Shown: piece by piece, positions 1 to 7,198 of the stretch
How positions within the stretch are numbered: position 1 is the stretch's first letter
Layout of the letters: every line of letters starts with the position of its first letter
Translations under genes and position numbers: made by a program
Notes under the pieces: model-generated
The model's input: only the letters and a program-made list of their open reading frames with translations
Databases searched by the model: none
Told to the model about the DNA's origin: nothing
DNA from: Actinomycetota bacterium
Lineage (GTDB): Bacteria; Actinomycetota; Actinomycetes; Nanopelagicales; Nanopelagicaceae
Direction of reading: 5' to 3'
Assembly (NCBI GenBank): GCA_009700715.1
Contig: WLLM01000009.1
Location: 1-12,966 of the forward strand
DNA: 12,966 nucleotides

Positions 1-201
1 CCATATGACGTTGAAGATATTGATGTAATTGAAACGTTAATCCAATTGCGCGAGGGTGGGTTTCTTCATCCGCAAGCGCTAATTGCGGTTGAGCGAAATT
101 CGAGAGTTAAAGAAATTTCTTGGCCAGATGGTTATGAACACTTGCGTGAAAAGAATTATGGCCAGGCGACCATTTTCTATGGGGTTCCAGTCGAACTTTG
201 A
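1..201 (+). CDS. rsmD: 16S rRNA (guanine(966)-N2)-methyltransferase RsmD, C-terminal part (5' truncated by window edge)
   Basis: The reading frame is open from base 1 and ends at TGA 199-201, leaving 66 residues of the C-terminus. It begins with Pro-Tyr, which fits the last two residues of the catalytic (D/N)PPY motif of N2-guanine methyltransferases. A stretch reading ALIAVERN and a final segment with YGQATIFYG follow, matching the last strands of the RsmD Rossmann-like fold (usual form IVVER, then YG-T-V-Y). RsmD methylates G966 of 16S rRNA in the 30S subunit using S-adenosylmethionine. The position directly upstream of coaD is the standard arrangement in actinobacteria and many other bacteria, and supports the call. 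The SAM-binding N-terminus lies outside the window, so the identification rests on the short tail plus context. Confidence 0.85.
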   Translation, partial: PYDVEDIDVIETLIQLREGGFLHPQALIAVERNSRVKEISWPDGYEHLREKNYGQATIFYGVPVEL

Positions 202-233
202 GCCTGAAAATGGATTACAAAGCCGATCGTTGC

Positions 234-239
234 TAGCGT
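234..239 (+). promoter_or_regulatory. Possible -10 hexamer (TAGCGT) for leaderless coaD mRNA
   Basis: TAGCGT fits the actinobacterial -10 consensus TANNNT and lies 7 bases upstream of the coaD ATG, so transcription would start at or next to the start codon. No Shine-Dalgarno sequence is visible before coaD and no good -35 element is seen. This is inference from spacing; a TANNNT match alone is weak. Confidence 0.3.
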
Positions 240-246
240 TTACTCC

Positions 247-726
247 ATGAAGCGCGCCGTATGCCCTGGATCATTTGATCCGGTCACCTTTGGCCACCTC
301 GACATCATCGAGCGCGCCAGCGGCCAATTCGATGAAGTAATTGTTGCCGTATTAGAAAACCGAACCAAGGCATCGTTATTTACCGTTGAAGAGCGCATGG
401 AAATGATTCGCAAAACAACCTCGAAGTTTTCGAATGTAAAGGTTGATTCTTGGCATGGGCTGCTGGTTGATTTCTGTAAAGAGAACTCAATTCAAGCAAT
501 CGTCAAGGGATTGCGCGCAGTGACTGACTTCGACTACGAGTTGCAGATGGCCCAAGTTAACTTGCAAGGTTCAGGTGTAGAAACAATGTTCATGGCAACT
601 GCGCCATCTCATTCATTTCTATCTTCATCAATTGTCAAAGAGCTCGCACATTTCGGTGGCGATGTATCCTCTATGGTTCCAAGCGTCGTAAATGATGCCC
701 TCAAAGCACGAGTAGCAGGGAAGTAA
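247..726 (+). CDS. coaD: Phosphopantetheine adenylyltransferase (PPAT)
   Basis: CoaD transfers AMP from ATP to 4'-phosphopantetheine, giving dephospho-CoA, the penultimate step of coenzyme A synthesis in the cytosol. The 159 residues match the usual family length of about 160. The N-terminal nucleotidyltransferase signature GSFDPVTFGHLDII starts at residue 8, with the T-x-G-H nucleotide-binding motif at 14-17. KGLRAVTDFDYE starts at residue 87, and the C-terminal SSSIVKE at 126-132 is the family's ISSS-x-(V/I)-(K/R)E motif. The ATG at 247 places the first beta strand (KRAVCPGSF) exactly as in homologues. The gene follows rsmD, as in actinobacteria. No Shine-Dalgarno sequence is visible, but a TANNNT hexamer 7 bases upstream raises the possibility of a leaderless transcript. 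The next gene starts one base after its stop codon. Nothing else about it is unusual. Confidence 0.97.
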   Translation: MKRAVCPGSFDPVTFGHLDIIERASGQFDEVIVAVLENRTKASLFTVEERMEMIRKTTSKFSNVKVDSWHGLLVDFCKENSIQAIVKGLRAVTDFDYELQMAQVNLQGSGVETMFMATAPSHSFLSSSIVKELAHFGGDVSSMVPSVVNDALKARVAGK

Positions 727-727
727 A

Positions 728-1210
728 ATGGATTCAATTGAAAAGCTCAGCACTGCGATCACTCTTATCGAGGAAGCGCGTGGAGTTCCACTTTCCGCAT
801 CTTGCGTAGTCCACCGTGGTGAAATTCTAGAAATCTTGGATGGGGCAAGAGTTGCCTTGCCGCAAGATCTTTTCTCCGCCGAAGATATCTTGGCGCAGCG
901 TGATAATTTAATTGAAGAAGGTCGCTCTGCTTCAGAACAAATGATCGCTTCGGCTCGTGAAGAAGTCGCTCGCATGATCGAACAGACTGCAATTGTTCAA
1001 GCCGCGCGCGATGAGGCACAGCGGATTCTTGACGATGCACGTGCACTCGCCGCAGATGAGCGTGCAGAGGTTGAAAGCTATATCGACGGCCGCTTAGCAA
1101 CTCTTGAGGTAATTTTAAATAAAACTATGGATGCGGTCGCACGTGGTCGCGAACGTCTAGATGGCGCAAACGATAAAGATGTCTTGTCGCAATTAGCTGA
1201 CGATAATTAA
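728..1210 (+). CDS. SepIVA/DivIVA-like coiled-coil septation protein, short form
   Basis: This 160-residue protein has no enzymatic motif. Residues 1-62 (with EARGVPLSASCVV at 16-28 and GEILEIL at 31-37) resemble, from memory, the N-terminus of mycobacterial SepIVA (Rv2927c), a DivIVA-type protein needed for septation and polar growth. Residues 63-112 form an Ala/Glu/Arg-rich coiled coil without prolines, and the tail (YIDGRLATLEVILNKTM from 119) resembles the SepIVA C-terminus. The mycobacterial protein is about 245 residues, so the central coiled coil is much shorter here. Genes in this position are often annotated as a DivIVA-domain, 'cell division initiation' or ATP synthase subunit B-like protein. 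It lies between coaD (1-base gap) and the DUF177 gene, as in other actinobacteria. The start at ATG 728 has a modest purine-rich AGGGAAG upstream. The role in division is inferred from family and context. Confidence 0.7.
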   Translation: MDSIEKLSTAITLIEEARGVPLSASCVVHRGEILEILDGARVALPQDLFSAEDILAQRDNLIEEGRSASEQMIASAREEVARMIEQTAIVQAARDEAQRILDDARALAADERAEVESYIDGRLATLEVILNKTMDAVARGRERLDGANDKDVLSQLADDN

Positions 1211-1234
1211 CCTCACGAAAAGCGCTAAATAACT

Positions 1235-1825
1235 ATGTCTAAGGCATCGCAGGTATTTCAATTTCATACCCACGAACTTCCACGTCGTGCGGGGGAGATG
1301 AAGGAATACCAGTTAGATCTCGAAATTCTCGAGCCGATTGGCGTTCCGCTGGTCAGTATTCCTGCAGGAGATGTCATCGAGCTCGATATTCGTCTCGAAT
1401 CGGTAACTGAAGGCGTATTACTGAGTGCGGATCTTTATGCCGTTGCAAAAGGCGAATGTATTCGCTGCCTAGATCCAGTTGAAATTACCGTCGAACGAAA
1501 AATCCAAGAGCTTTATCGATACGAACCGAGTAAAGATTCCGGTAAGAAGGGTAAGAAATCTAAGCGCGCATCTGATGACGACGTAGATCTGGAAGAAGAT
1601 GACGAACTCTGGATGGATGGCAATGTTATGGATCTCGAGCCCCCTATTCGAGATGCCGTTGTATTAGATCTTCCAATCAACCCGCTCTGCTCCGAAGATT
1701 GCCTAGGGCTCTGCCCAGATTGCGGTCAGAAGTGGGCAGATCTGCCTGAGGGCCACCAACACGAGGCGATCGACGCTCGTTGGGCAGGGTTGGCTGGGCT
1801 GGATTTTAAGAAATCGGATGAATAA
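1235..1825 (+). CDS. DUF177 / YceD family protein (large-subunit rRNA accumulation protein-like)
   Basis: The 196 residues belong to the DUF177 (YceD) family, whose genes almost always precede rpmF and whose members have been linked to 23S rRNA/50S accumulation; the molecular action is unclear. The family's cysteines are present: the C75-x2-C78 pair in GECIRCLDP, then C152, C156, C160 and C163 in CSEDCLGLCPDCG, a likely metal-binding knuckle. The N-terminal half carries a beta-rich segment (ELDIRLESVTEGVLLSADL). Residues 98-128 form a strongly charged linker, first Lys/Ser-rich and then Asp/Glu-rich, of the kind often seen between the halves of actinobacterial members. The start at ATG 1235 lies 24 bases after the previous gene and has no clear Shine-Dalgarno sequence. 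The gene is followed by rpmF after 72 bases. Family membership is confident; function is only inferred. Confidence 0.9.
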   Translation: MSKASQVFQFHTHELPRRAGEMKEYQLDLEILEPIGVPLVSIPAGDVIELDIRLESVTEGVLLSADLYAVAKGECIRCLDPVEITVERKIQELYRYEPSKDSGKKGKKSKRASDDDVDLEEDDELWMDGNVMDLEPPIRDAVVLDLPINPLCSEDCLGLCPDCGQKWADLPEGHQHEAIDARWAGLAGLDFKKSDE

Positions 1826-1884
1826 GGGATACTTACCTCCTAACCGAGTTAAGCCAATTTTTACCAATAGGTTTAAAAGAGATT

Positions 1885-1889
1885 AAGGA
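1885..1889 (+). promoter_or_regulatory. Shine-Dalgarno sequence for rpmF (AAGGA)
   Basis: AAGGA lies 8 bases before the GTG at 1898. It decides the start of this short ribosomal protein gene, which begins with GTG rather than the in-frame ATG at codon 8. Confidence 0.75.
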
Positions 1890-1897
1890 CGATTACC

Positions 1898-2071
1898 GTG
1901 CCAGTTCCAAAGCGAAAGATGTCTCGTTCGAAGACACGCTCACGCCGCTCAATGTGGAAGACAACTGCAGCATCACTTGCAGCATGCCCACAGTGCCAGC
2001 AGCCAAAGCTCACACATACAGCATGCCCAACCTGCGGAACATATAACCGCCGCCAGGTTCTCGAGGTCTGA
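1898..2071 (+). CDS. rpmF: 50S ribosomal protein L32 (bL32), zinc-ribbon form
   Basis: A GTG-started frame of 57 codons encodes bL32, a structural protein of the large ribosomal subunit. The N-terminus reads (M)PVPKRKMSRSKTRSRRSMW, the strongly basic family signature (usually AVPKRK-S-S). The zinc ribbon is intact, with C30-P-Q-C33 and C43-P-T-C46. This is the zinc-containing (C+) form, as opposed to the cysteine-free paralogue that some actinobacteria use under zinc limitation. The length is typical of the family. AAGGA at 1885 is correctly spaced. The upstream neighbour is the DUF177 gene, the classic partner. The stop TGA at 2069-2071 lies one base before the likely CTG start of rnc, which suggests translational coupling. 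Confidence 0.95.
   Translation: MPVPKRKMSRSKTRSRRSMWKTTAASLAACPQCQQPKLTHTACPTCGTYNRRQVLEV
2063..2067 (+). promoter_or_regulatory. Shine-Dalgarno sequence for the proposed CTG start of rnc (GAGGT)
   Basis: GAGGT inside the last codons of rpmF lies 5 bases before CTG 2073-2075. No ATG, GTG or TTG in the rnc frame lies at a usable distance from it. It is the main sequence argument for the CTG start and for translational coupling to rpmF. Confidence 0.45.
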
Positions 2072-2072
2072 T

Positions 2073-2750
2073 CTGTTCTCTTCTTTAACTGCGCAACTCG
2101 GGATCTCGTTAAAGCCCGAATTGCTCGAGTTAGCTTTTACCCACCGCTCATTTGCATATGAGTCCGGTGCTAAAGAAACAAATGAACGTTTAGAATTTTT
2201 AGGTGATTCAGTTCTGGGCTTAATCGTTACTGAAGAGCTTTATCTCCGCTATCCAGATTTAGATGAATCACGTTTATCTCCACTTCGTTCTGGAATAGTA
2301 AATATGCGCGCGCTCGCAGATATTGCGCGCACCCTCGAACTAGGTAAATACATTCGCCTCGGAAAAGGTGAAGAAGTAACCGGTGGCCGCGATAAGAACT
2401 CGCTATTGGCCGATGCCCTAGAAGCTTTAATTGGTGCAATCTATTTGGAGTGCGGATTTGCAACTACGACAACTGTAGTTCGCGCACTGATCAAAGAGAC
2501 CATGGAAAGCGCAATGGCAAAGGGCGCAGGCCTTGATGGAAAGACGGCGCTCCAAGAATTAGTTTCATCTCTCGGTAAAGGCACCCTCGAATATTTAGTA
2601 ACCGAAGAAGGCCCAGATCACGATAAGAGTTTTACCGCAGTAGCGATGGTCGCAGGCGAAGCAGTTTCGCAAGGCATCGGTAAGAGCAAACGCGAAGCAG
2701 AGCAATCAGCGGCGCGTTCTGCCTACGAAATTCTCGCAACCCTCAAGTAG
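2073..2750 (+). CDS. rnc: Ribonuclease III
   Basis: RNase III cuts double-stranded RNA and processes rRNA precursors. The nuclease domain carries the signature NERLEFLGDSVLG and a second acidic pair in ADALEALIGAIYLE; the double-stranded-RNA-binding domain (DGKTALQELVSSLG to the end) covers about residues 155-225. With the CTG at 2073 as codon 1, the protein has 225 residues and the catalytic acids fall at E38, E41, D45, D114 and E117, the same numbers as in E. coli RNase III. A GAGGT Shine-Dalgarno sequence lies 5 bases upstream. The alternatives are poorer. TTG 1977 would overlap rpmF by 95 bases and add 32 low-complexity residues that are merely rpmF read in another frame. TTG 2121 would delete the first helix. 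The identity is certain; the exact start is not. In many actinobacteria mutM/fpg follows rnc, but here smc does. Confidence 0.93.
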   Translation: MFSSLTAQLGISLKPELLELAFTHRSFAYESGAKETNERLEFLGDSVLGLIVTEELYLRYPDLDESRLSPLRSGIVNMRALADIARTLELGKYIRLGKGEEVTGGRDKNSLLADALEALIGAIYLECGFATTTTVVRALIKETMESAMAKGAGLDGKTALQELVSSLGKGTLEYLVTEEGPDHDKSFTAVAMVAGEAVSQGIGKSKREAEQSAARSAYEILATLK

Positions 2751-2782
2751 TACTTCACTCGCGTCACGTACATAAAGACGCC

Positions 2783-2798
2783 ACCTAAACGGTAGGTT
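2783..2798 (+). promoter_or_regulatory. Inverted repeat overlapping a possible -10 hexamer before smc
   Basis: ACCTA (2783-2787) and TAGGT (2793-2797) form a 5-base-pair inverted repeat with a 5-base centre. The right arm overlaps TAGGTT (2793-2798), which fits TANNNT and ends 6 bases before the smc GTG. No Shine-Dalgarno sequence precedes smc. It could be a leaderless promoter with an overlapping operator-like palindrome; chance is also possible for so short a repeat. No -35 element is recognisable. Confidence 0.35.
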
Positions 2799-2804
2799 TA
2801 CGCC

Positions 2805-5800
2805 GTGTATTTAAAGAGTATGACGCTTAAAGGATTTAAATCCTTCGCGTCGGCAACGACGCTTCGCCTTGAACCAGGCATCACCTGCGTCGTCGGCCCA
2901 AACGGCTCTGGAAAATCTAACGTTGTAGATGCCCTCACTTGGGTTATGGGTGAACAAGGCGCAAAGTCTCTTCGCGGCGGAAAAATGGAAGACGTTATCT
3001 TCGCCGGAACCAGCGGGCGCGCACCTCTTGGTCGCGCAGAAGTATCTTTAACAATTGATAACACCGATGGTGCGCTGCCAATTGATTACACCGAAGTTAC
3101 TATCTCTCGCATTCTCTTCCGTAACGGACAGAGCGAGTACCAAATAAATGGTGAAGCTTCTCGTTTATTAGATATCCAAGAACTACTTAGCGATTCCGGT
3201 ATCGGTCGTGAAATGCACGTCATTGTTGGTCAGGGACAACTTGATGCGATTTTGATGGCAACACCCGAAGAACGCCGCGGATTCATTGAAGAAGCAGCGG
3301 GAGTTTTAAAGCACCGCAAGCGTAAAGAGAAGGCGTTACGCAAATTAGATTCGATGCAGGCCAACTTAGCCCGAGTGCAAGATTTAACCGTTGAACTTCG
3401 TCGCCAACTGCGTCCGCTCGGTAAGCAAGCAGAGGTTGCCAAGAAGGCTGCAACGATTCAAGCAGATCTACGTGATGCAAAGCTTCGCCTCTTGGCAGAT
3501 GATTTCATCTCGCTCTCTAAAACTCTCGACGCTGAAGTTGCCGACGAAACCGCGTTACGCGAACGTCGCTCCTCAGTTGAGGAAGAACTAGACAAAGTTC
3601 GCTCACGTGAAGAATCACTCGATGCCCAGGCAGCTTTTGAAAGTCCACTTCTTGTAGCAGCGCAAGAAAACTTCTACGCCTTAAGCGCGCTTCGTGAAAA
3701 ATTCCGCGGTACTCAATCACTGGCACAAGAGCGCTCACGTTTCTTGGCTGAAGAGGCTGAAGAAGCACGTAGCGCTGGTCGCGATCCGCAAGCCCTTGAC
3801 CAAGAAGCAGCAGCGCTGCGCCAGCAAGAGGCAGAACTGCGCAGTGAAGTTGAGAACGCCCGTACCCATTTACAAGCGACAACCCAAAAACTTGCAAACG
3901 CTGAACAATCTCTAAAAGTTGAAGAAGATAAAATTGCGGCTGCGATGCGCGCAATCGCTGATCAACGTGAAGGCACTGCTCGCCAAGAAGGCCATATTAA
4001 ATCTCTTGCTGCCCGCCTAGAAGCTATCGCTGAAGAGATCGCTCGTTTGGTTAAAGCACGTGATGAAGCCCAAGCGCGCGCCGAGAACGCTCAGCGCGAA
4101 TACTCAACATTCGAAATGGATATCGCTGGTGCAGATGCTGGCGAACTAGGGCTTGACTCTGAATTTGAAACTGCAAAGAAGGCGTTAGATGGCGCGAAGT
4201 CGCACCTTGCTTCGTTGATCGAATCCGAGCGCGCAGCAGACCGCGAACGTAATGCCACTGAATCAAAGCTAGAAGCGATGCAATTAACCTCACAGTCACG
4301 CGATGGTGGAGCGGCTTTAGTACGTGATTCACGCGGCTTAACAATTCTTGGCAGTATCGCATCGCTTGTACAAATTGATTCTGGTTGGGAAGCAGCAACT
4401 GCAGCAGCTCTCGGAACTTTATCTGATGCGATCGTAGTGAAAGATTTAAATTCTGCGATCAGCGCCCTTACGACCATGCGTTCAGAAAACCTTGGTCAAG
4501 CAGATGTACTCGTTTACGAACCAGGTTCTCATAATTCAAGTTCAGTTCCTGCCGGACTAACTGCTCTCACTTCACATGTTCGTTCATCTCAGATTTCAGA
4601 TTTATTAGCATCTCTGCTTGCCAACACCGTAGTTGCCGAAAATGCACGCGAAGCAGAAGGCATTATTCGTTCCCACCCTGGCATCACAGTGGTTACACGC
4701 GATGGCGATGTAATAACCGCTAAGCGGGCGCGCGGTGGTTCTGCATCTTCAACTTCGCTGATTGAGATCAATGCGCTGGTTCAAGAGCTCCAATCCAAGC
4801 TAGAGACGATCACACACAATTGCGATCGAATTAAATTTGAAATTTCAACTGCGCAAGGTGACGTAGATTCAAAGCAGAGCGCCTTTGATATCGCACTTTC
4901 AAAGTTAAACGAATCAGATGCGCGTATCGCGGCGCTGACCGAGCAGCTTGCGGTTGCTGGTCAAAATATGAAGTCAGCCTCTGCCGAAGTTGAACGTTTA
5001 AATCTTGCTATCAATGAGGCTAATTCGGCCAAGGGACGCGATGAGAACGAACTTGCCATCGCTTCAACTCAGTTGCAACAGCGTGGCGATATTGGCGAAC
5101 CCGACCACAGTGCTGCAGAGAATTTACGAAACGAAGTCTCGCTTGCACGTACCGCCGAAGTCGAAGCGCGCTTGGCGGTTCGTACTAGCGAAGAACGCGT
5201 TGACTCGATTGCAGCACGCGCTAAGGCGCTAGAAGATTCTGCAAACGCTGAACGCGAAGCATCAGAACGTGCAGTCTCGCGTCGTGGCGCACGCGCACGC
5301 GGTGCACTTATCTCTTCTGCGATCGCTGAAGCAGCCTACGAAGCGCTTATTCATATTGAACGTTCTATTGCTAAGGCTGCAACCGAACGTGCTCGACTGG
5401 AAGCATCTCGTTCTGATCGCGAAGGTGAAACACTCACTGTCCGCGCGCGTGGCCGCGAACTTGCCGCTGAACTCGAACAACTAACTTCATCTGTTCATAA
5501 AGATGAGATCGCTCGCGCAGAACAACGTATGCGCATCGAGCAACTTGAATCTAAGGCGGTTGAAGAACTCGGCGTTGATATGACGACACTGGTAAATGAA
5601 TACGGTCCGCAAAATGATGTGCCAACCTTTATCGAGACCGAAACTGGCGAAATTGTCGCTACCGAGTTAATTCCATATCGCCGTGATCAGCAAGAAAAGC
5701 GTCTTGCCGCAACTGAACGTTCACTTACTTTGCTCGGCAAGATCAACCCTCTAGCACTTGAGGAATACAACGCGCTTGAAGAGCGTCTTAAGTTCTTGGC

Positions 5801-6341
5801 CGAACAGCTGGAAGATCTAAAGCGCACCAAGAAAGATCTGCTAGATATCATCAAGGAAGTAGATGATCGTGTTCAGCAAATCTTTATGGAAGCCTACGAA
5901 GAGACAGCAAAACACTTCGAAGATATCTTCTCGCGCCTCTTCCCTGGTGGCGATGGACGATTGATTCTCACCAACCCAGATGATCTTCTAAACACTGGTG
6001 TTGATGTAGAAGCGCGCCCACCTGGCAAACGCATCAAGCGCCTTTCACTTCTCTCTGGTGGCGAAAAGTCTCTTACCGCAGTTGCGATGTTGGTGGCTAT
6101 CTTTAAATCTCGACCTAGCCCGTTCTACGTACTTGATGAAGTAGAAGCGGCACTAGATGATGTAAACCTAGGTCGTCTACTAGTTATTCTGGAAGAACTT
6201 CGCGAAAGCTCGCAGTTGATCATCATTACCCACCAGAAGCGCACCATGGAGATTGCCGATGCACTCTACGGAGTAACCATGCGCGGAGATGGTGTCACTG
6301 AAGTAATTTCGCAGCGTCTGCGCGAATCTGACTCCGCTTAA
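2805..6341 (+). CDS. smc: Chromosome segregation/condensation ATPase SMC
   Basis: SMC dimerises, binds ScpA/ScpB (not in this window) and extrudes or bridges DNA to organise and segregate the chromosome. The 1178 residues are normal for the family. In order: N-terminal ATPase half with Walker A GPNGSGKS (31-38); conserved VGQGQLDAIL near 142-151; long Glu/Ala/Arg-rich coiled coil to about 490; globular hinge about 500-645; returning coiled coil; C-terminal half with ABC signature LSGGEKSLTAVAML (from L1083) and Walker B FYVLDEVEAALDD, with D1111 and catalytic E1112. The GTG start gives MYLKSMTLKGFKSF, the standard SMC N-terminus; the in-frame ATG at codon 6 would remove its first strand. No Shine-Dalgarno sequence is seen. 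The gap to rnc is 54 bases and to ftsY 11. All catalytic motifs are intact. Confidence 0.98.
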   Translation: MYLKSMTLKGFKSFASATTLRLEPGITCVVGPNGSGKSNVVDALTWVMGEQGAKSLRGGKMEDVIFAGTSGRAPLGRAEVSLTIDNTDGALPIDYTEVTISRILFRNGQSEYQINGEASRLLDIQELLSDSGIGREMHVIVGQGQLDAILMATPEERRGFIEEAAGVLKHRKRKEKALRKLDSMQANLARVQDLTVELRRQLRPLGKQAEVAKKAATIQADLRDAKLRLLADDFISLSKTLDAEVADETALRERRSSVEEELDKVRSREESLDAQAAFESPLLVAAQENFYALSALREKFRGTQSLAQERSRFLAEEAEEARSAGRDPQALDQEAAALRQQEAELRSEVENARTHLQATTQKLANAEQSLKVEEDKIAAAMRAIADQREGTARQEGHIKSLAARLEAIAEEIARLVKARDEAQARAENAQREYSTFEMDIAGADAGELGLDSEFETAKKALDGAKSHLASLIESERAADRERNATESKLEAMQLTSQSRDGGAALVRDSRGLTILGSIASLVQIDSGWEAATAAALGTLSDAIVVKDLNSAISALTTMRSENLGQADVLVYEPGSHNSSSVPAGLTALTSHVRSSQISDLLASLLANTVVAENAREAEGIIRSHPGITVVTRDGDVITAKRARGGSASSTSLIEINALVQELQSKLETITHNCDRIKFEISTAQGDVDSKQSAFDIALSKLNESDARIAALTEQLAVAGQNMKSASAEVERLNLAINEANSAKGRDENELAIASTQLQQRGDIGEPDHSAAENLRNEVSLARTAEVEARLAVRTSEERVDSIAARAKALEDSANAEREASERAVSRRGARARGALISSAIAEAAYEALIHIERSIAKAATERARLEASRSDREGETLTVRARGRELAAELEQLTSSVHKDEIARAEQRMRIEQLESKAVEELGVDMTTLVNEYGPQNDVPTFIETETGEIVATELIPYRRDQQEKRLAATERSLTLLGKINPLALEEYNALEERLKFLAEQLEDLKRTKKDLLDIIKEVDDRVQQIFMEAYEETAKHFEDIFSRLFPGGDGRLILTNPDDLLNTGVDVEARPPGKRIKRLSLLSGGEKSLTAVAMLVAIFKSRPSPFYVLDEVEAALDDVNLGRLLVILEELRESSQLIIITHQKRTMEIADALYGVTMRGDGVTEVISQRLRESDSA

Positions 6342-6352
6342 GGTTTAGTGCG

Positions 6353-7192
6353 ATGGGAATTTTTAGCAAATTCATCTCCAAGATAAAGGGTGAATCCACC
6401 GCCGATCCACTTGATTGGCAAGAACTCGAATCTGAACTGCTTGCTGCAGATCTTGGCCCAACGCTTACCTCTTCAATAATTAAAGATGCAAAATCCATCA
6501 AGGGCGATGATGCGCTTGCCTCTCTGACGCAGATTTTGAATTCAAAGCTTTCAAGCAAACAACGTGTCTTAAGTAAGTCAGAACCAACTTCTGTTGTTGT
6601 AATTGTTGGCGTAAATGGAACCGGGAAGACGACATCCGTTGCAAAATTAGCATCAACTTTAAAAGCTTCTGGATCATCAGTTTTGTTGGCGGCCGCGGAT
6701 ACCTTTCGCGCAGCAGCCGTAGAACAATTGCAAACTTGGGGCTCCCGAATCGGTGTGGAAGTAATATCTGGTAAGGAGGGCGCCGAACCAGCATCTGTGG
6801 CATTTGATGCAGCTTCACGCGCTGCTCAAGAAAAGGTTGAATACTTATTAATTGATACCGCTGGTCGGCTACATAACAAGAGCGATTTGATGGCAGAGCT
6901 TGGCAAGGTAAAGCGGGTTATCGAAAAATCTCTCCCGGTATCTGAAGTTTTACTTGTTATCGATGGAACAACCGGCCAGAACGGAATATCGCAGGCCAAA
7001 ATTTTTACAGAGGCAGTTGATGTCACAGGGTTAATAGTTACAAAACTCGACGGCAGCGCACGCGGGGGAGTCGCACTCGCGATTGAAAGCGCCCTGGATA
7101 TCCCCATCAAATTTGTAGGTACCGGCGAGGCTGAAGCAGACTTTGCTGCCTTTGATGCAGATCGTTATATCTCAGGATTAATAGAGGGCTAG
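6353..7192 (+). CDS. ftsY: Signal recognition particle receptor FtsY, minimal form
   Basis: FtsY is the membrane-associated GTPase that receives ribosome-nascent-chain-SRP complexes and hands them to SecYEG. All GTPase motifs are present: G1 GVNGTGKT (86-93), G2 DTFRAAAVEQL (from 116), G3 DTAGR (168-172), G4 TKLD (230-233), followed by GSARGG, and a G5-like GTGE (256-259). A helical N domain occupies about 15-75. At 279 residues it lacks the long acidic A domain of E. coli FtsY (497 residues). What remains is MGIFSKFISKIKG, a basic amphipathic segment that fits the lipid-binding membrane-targeting helix. The start at ATG 6353 follows smc by 11 bases, with AAGG (6340-6343) upstream as a weak Shine-Dalgarno sequence. 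Its partner Ffh is encoded four genes downstream. The TxGQN motif (207-210) argues for FtsY over Ffh. Confidence 0.97.
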   Translation: MGIFSKFISKIKGESTADPLDWQELESELLAADLGPTLTSSIIKDAKSIKGDDALASLTQILNSKLSSKQRVLSKSEPTSVVVIVGVNGTGKTTSVAKLASTLKASGSSVLLAAADTFRAAAVEQLQTWGSRIGVEVISGKEGAEPASVAFDAASRAAQEKVEYLLIDTAGRLHNKSDLMAELGKVKRVIEKSLPVSEVLLVIDGTTGQNGISQAKIFTEAVDVTGLIVTKLDGSARGGVALAIESALDIPIKFVGTGEAEADFAAFDADRYISGLIEG

Positions 7193-7198
7193 TTAGCC

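Noticed and set aside
628..975. Reverse-strand open frame spanning the coaD end and the SepIVA-like gene
   Set aside because: It overlaps two well-supported forward genes, and its translation has no domain-like character. A second reverse frame in the same area (765-1100) shows that open frames arise here from codon bias.
1977..2072. TTG at 1977 as the start of rnc, adding 32 residues
   Set aside because: The added segment is low-complexity and is simply the rpmF zinc-ribbon region read in another frame. It would overlap rpmF by 95 bases and has no well-spaced Shine-Dalgarno sequence.
3517..3954. Long reverse-strand open frame inside smc (about 145 codons)
   Set aside because: It lies entirely inside the coiled-coil coding region of smc, whose Glu/Ala/Arg-rich codons leave few stops on the other strand. 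Its translation is compositionally odd and resembles nothing known.
7187..7198. GGCT-AGTT-AGCC hairpin at the ftsY stop codon as an intrinsic terminator
   Set aside because: The stem is only 4-5 base pairs and is followed by TTGTAACAC rather than a T-tract. Termination here is possible but not supported.
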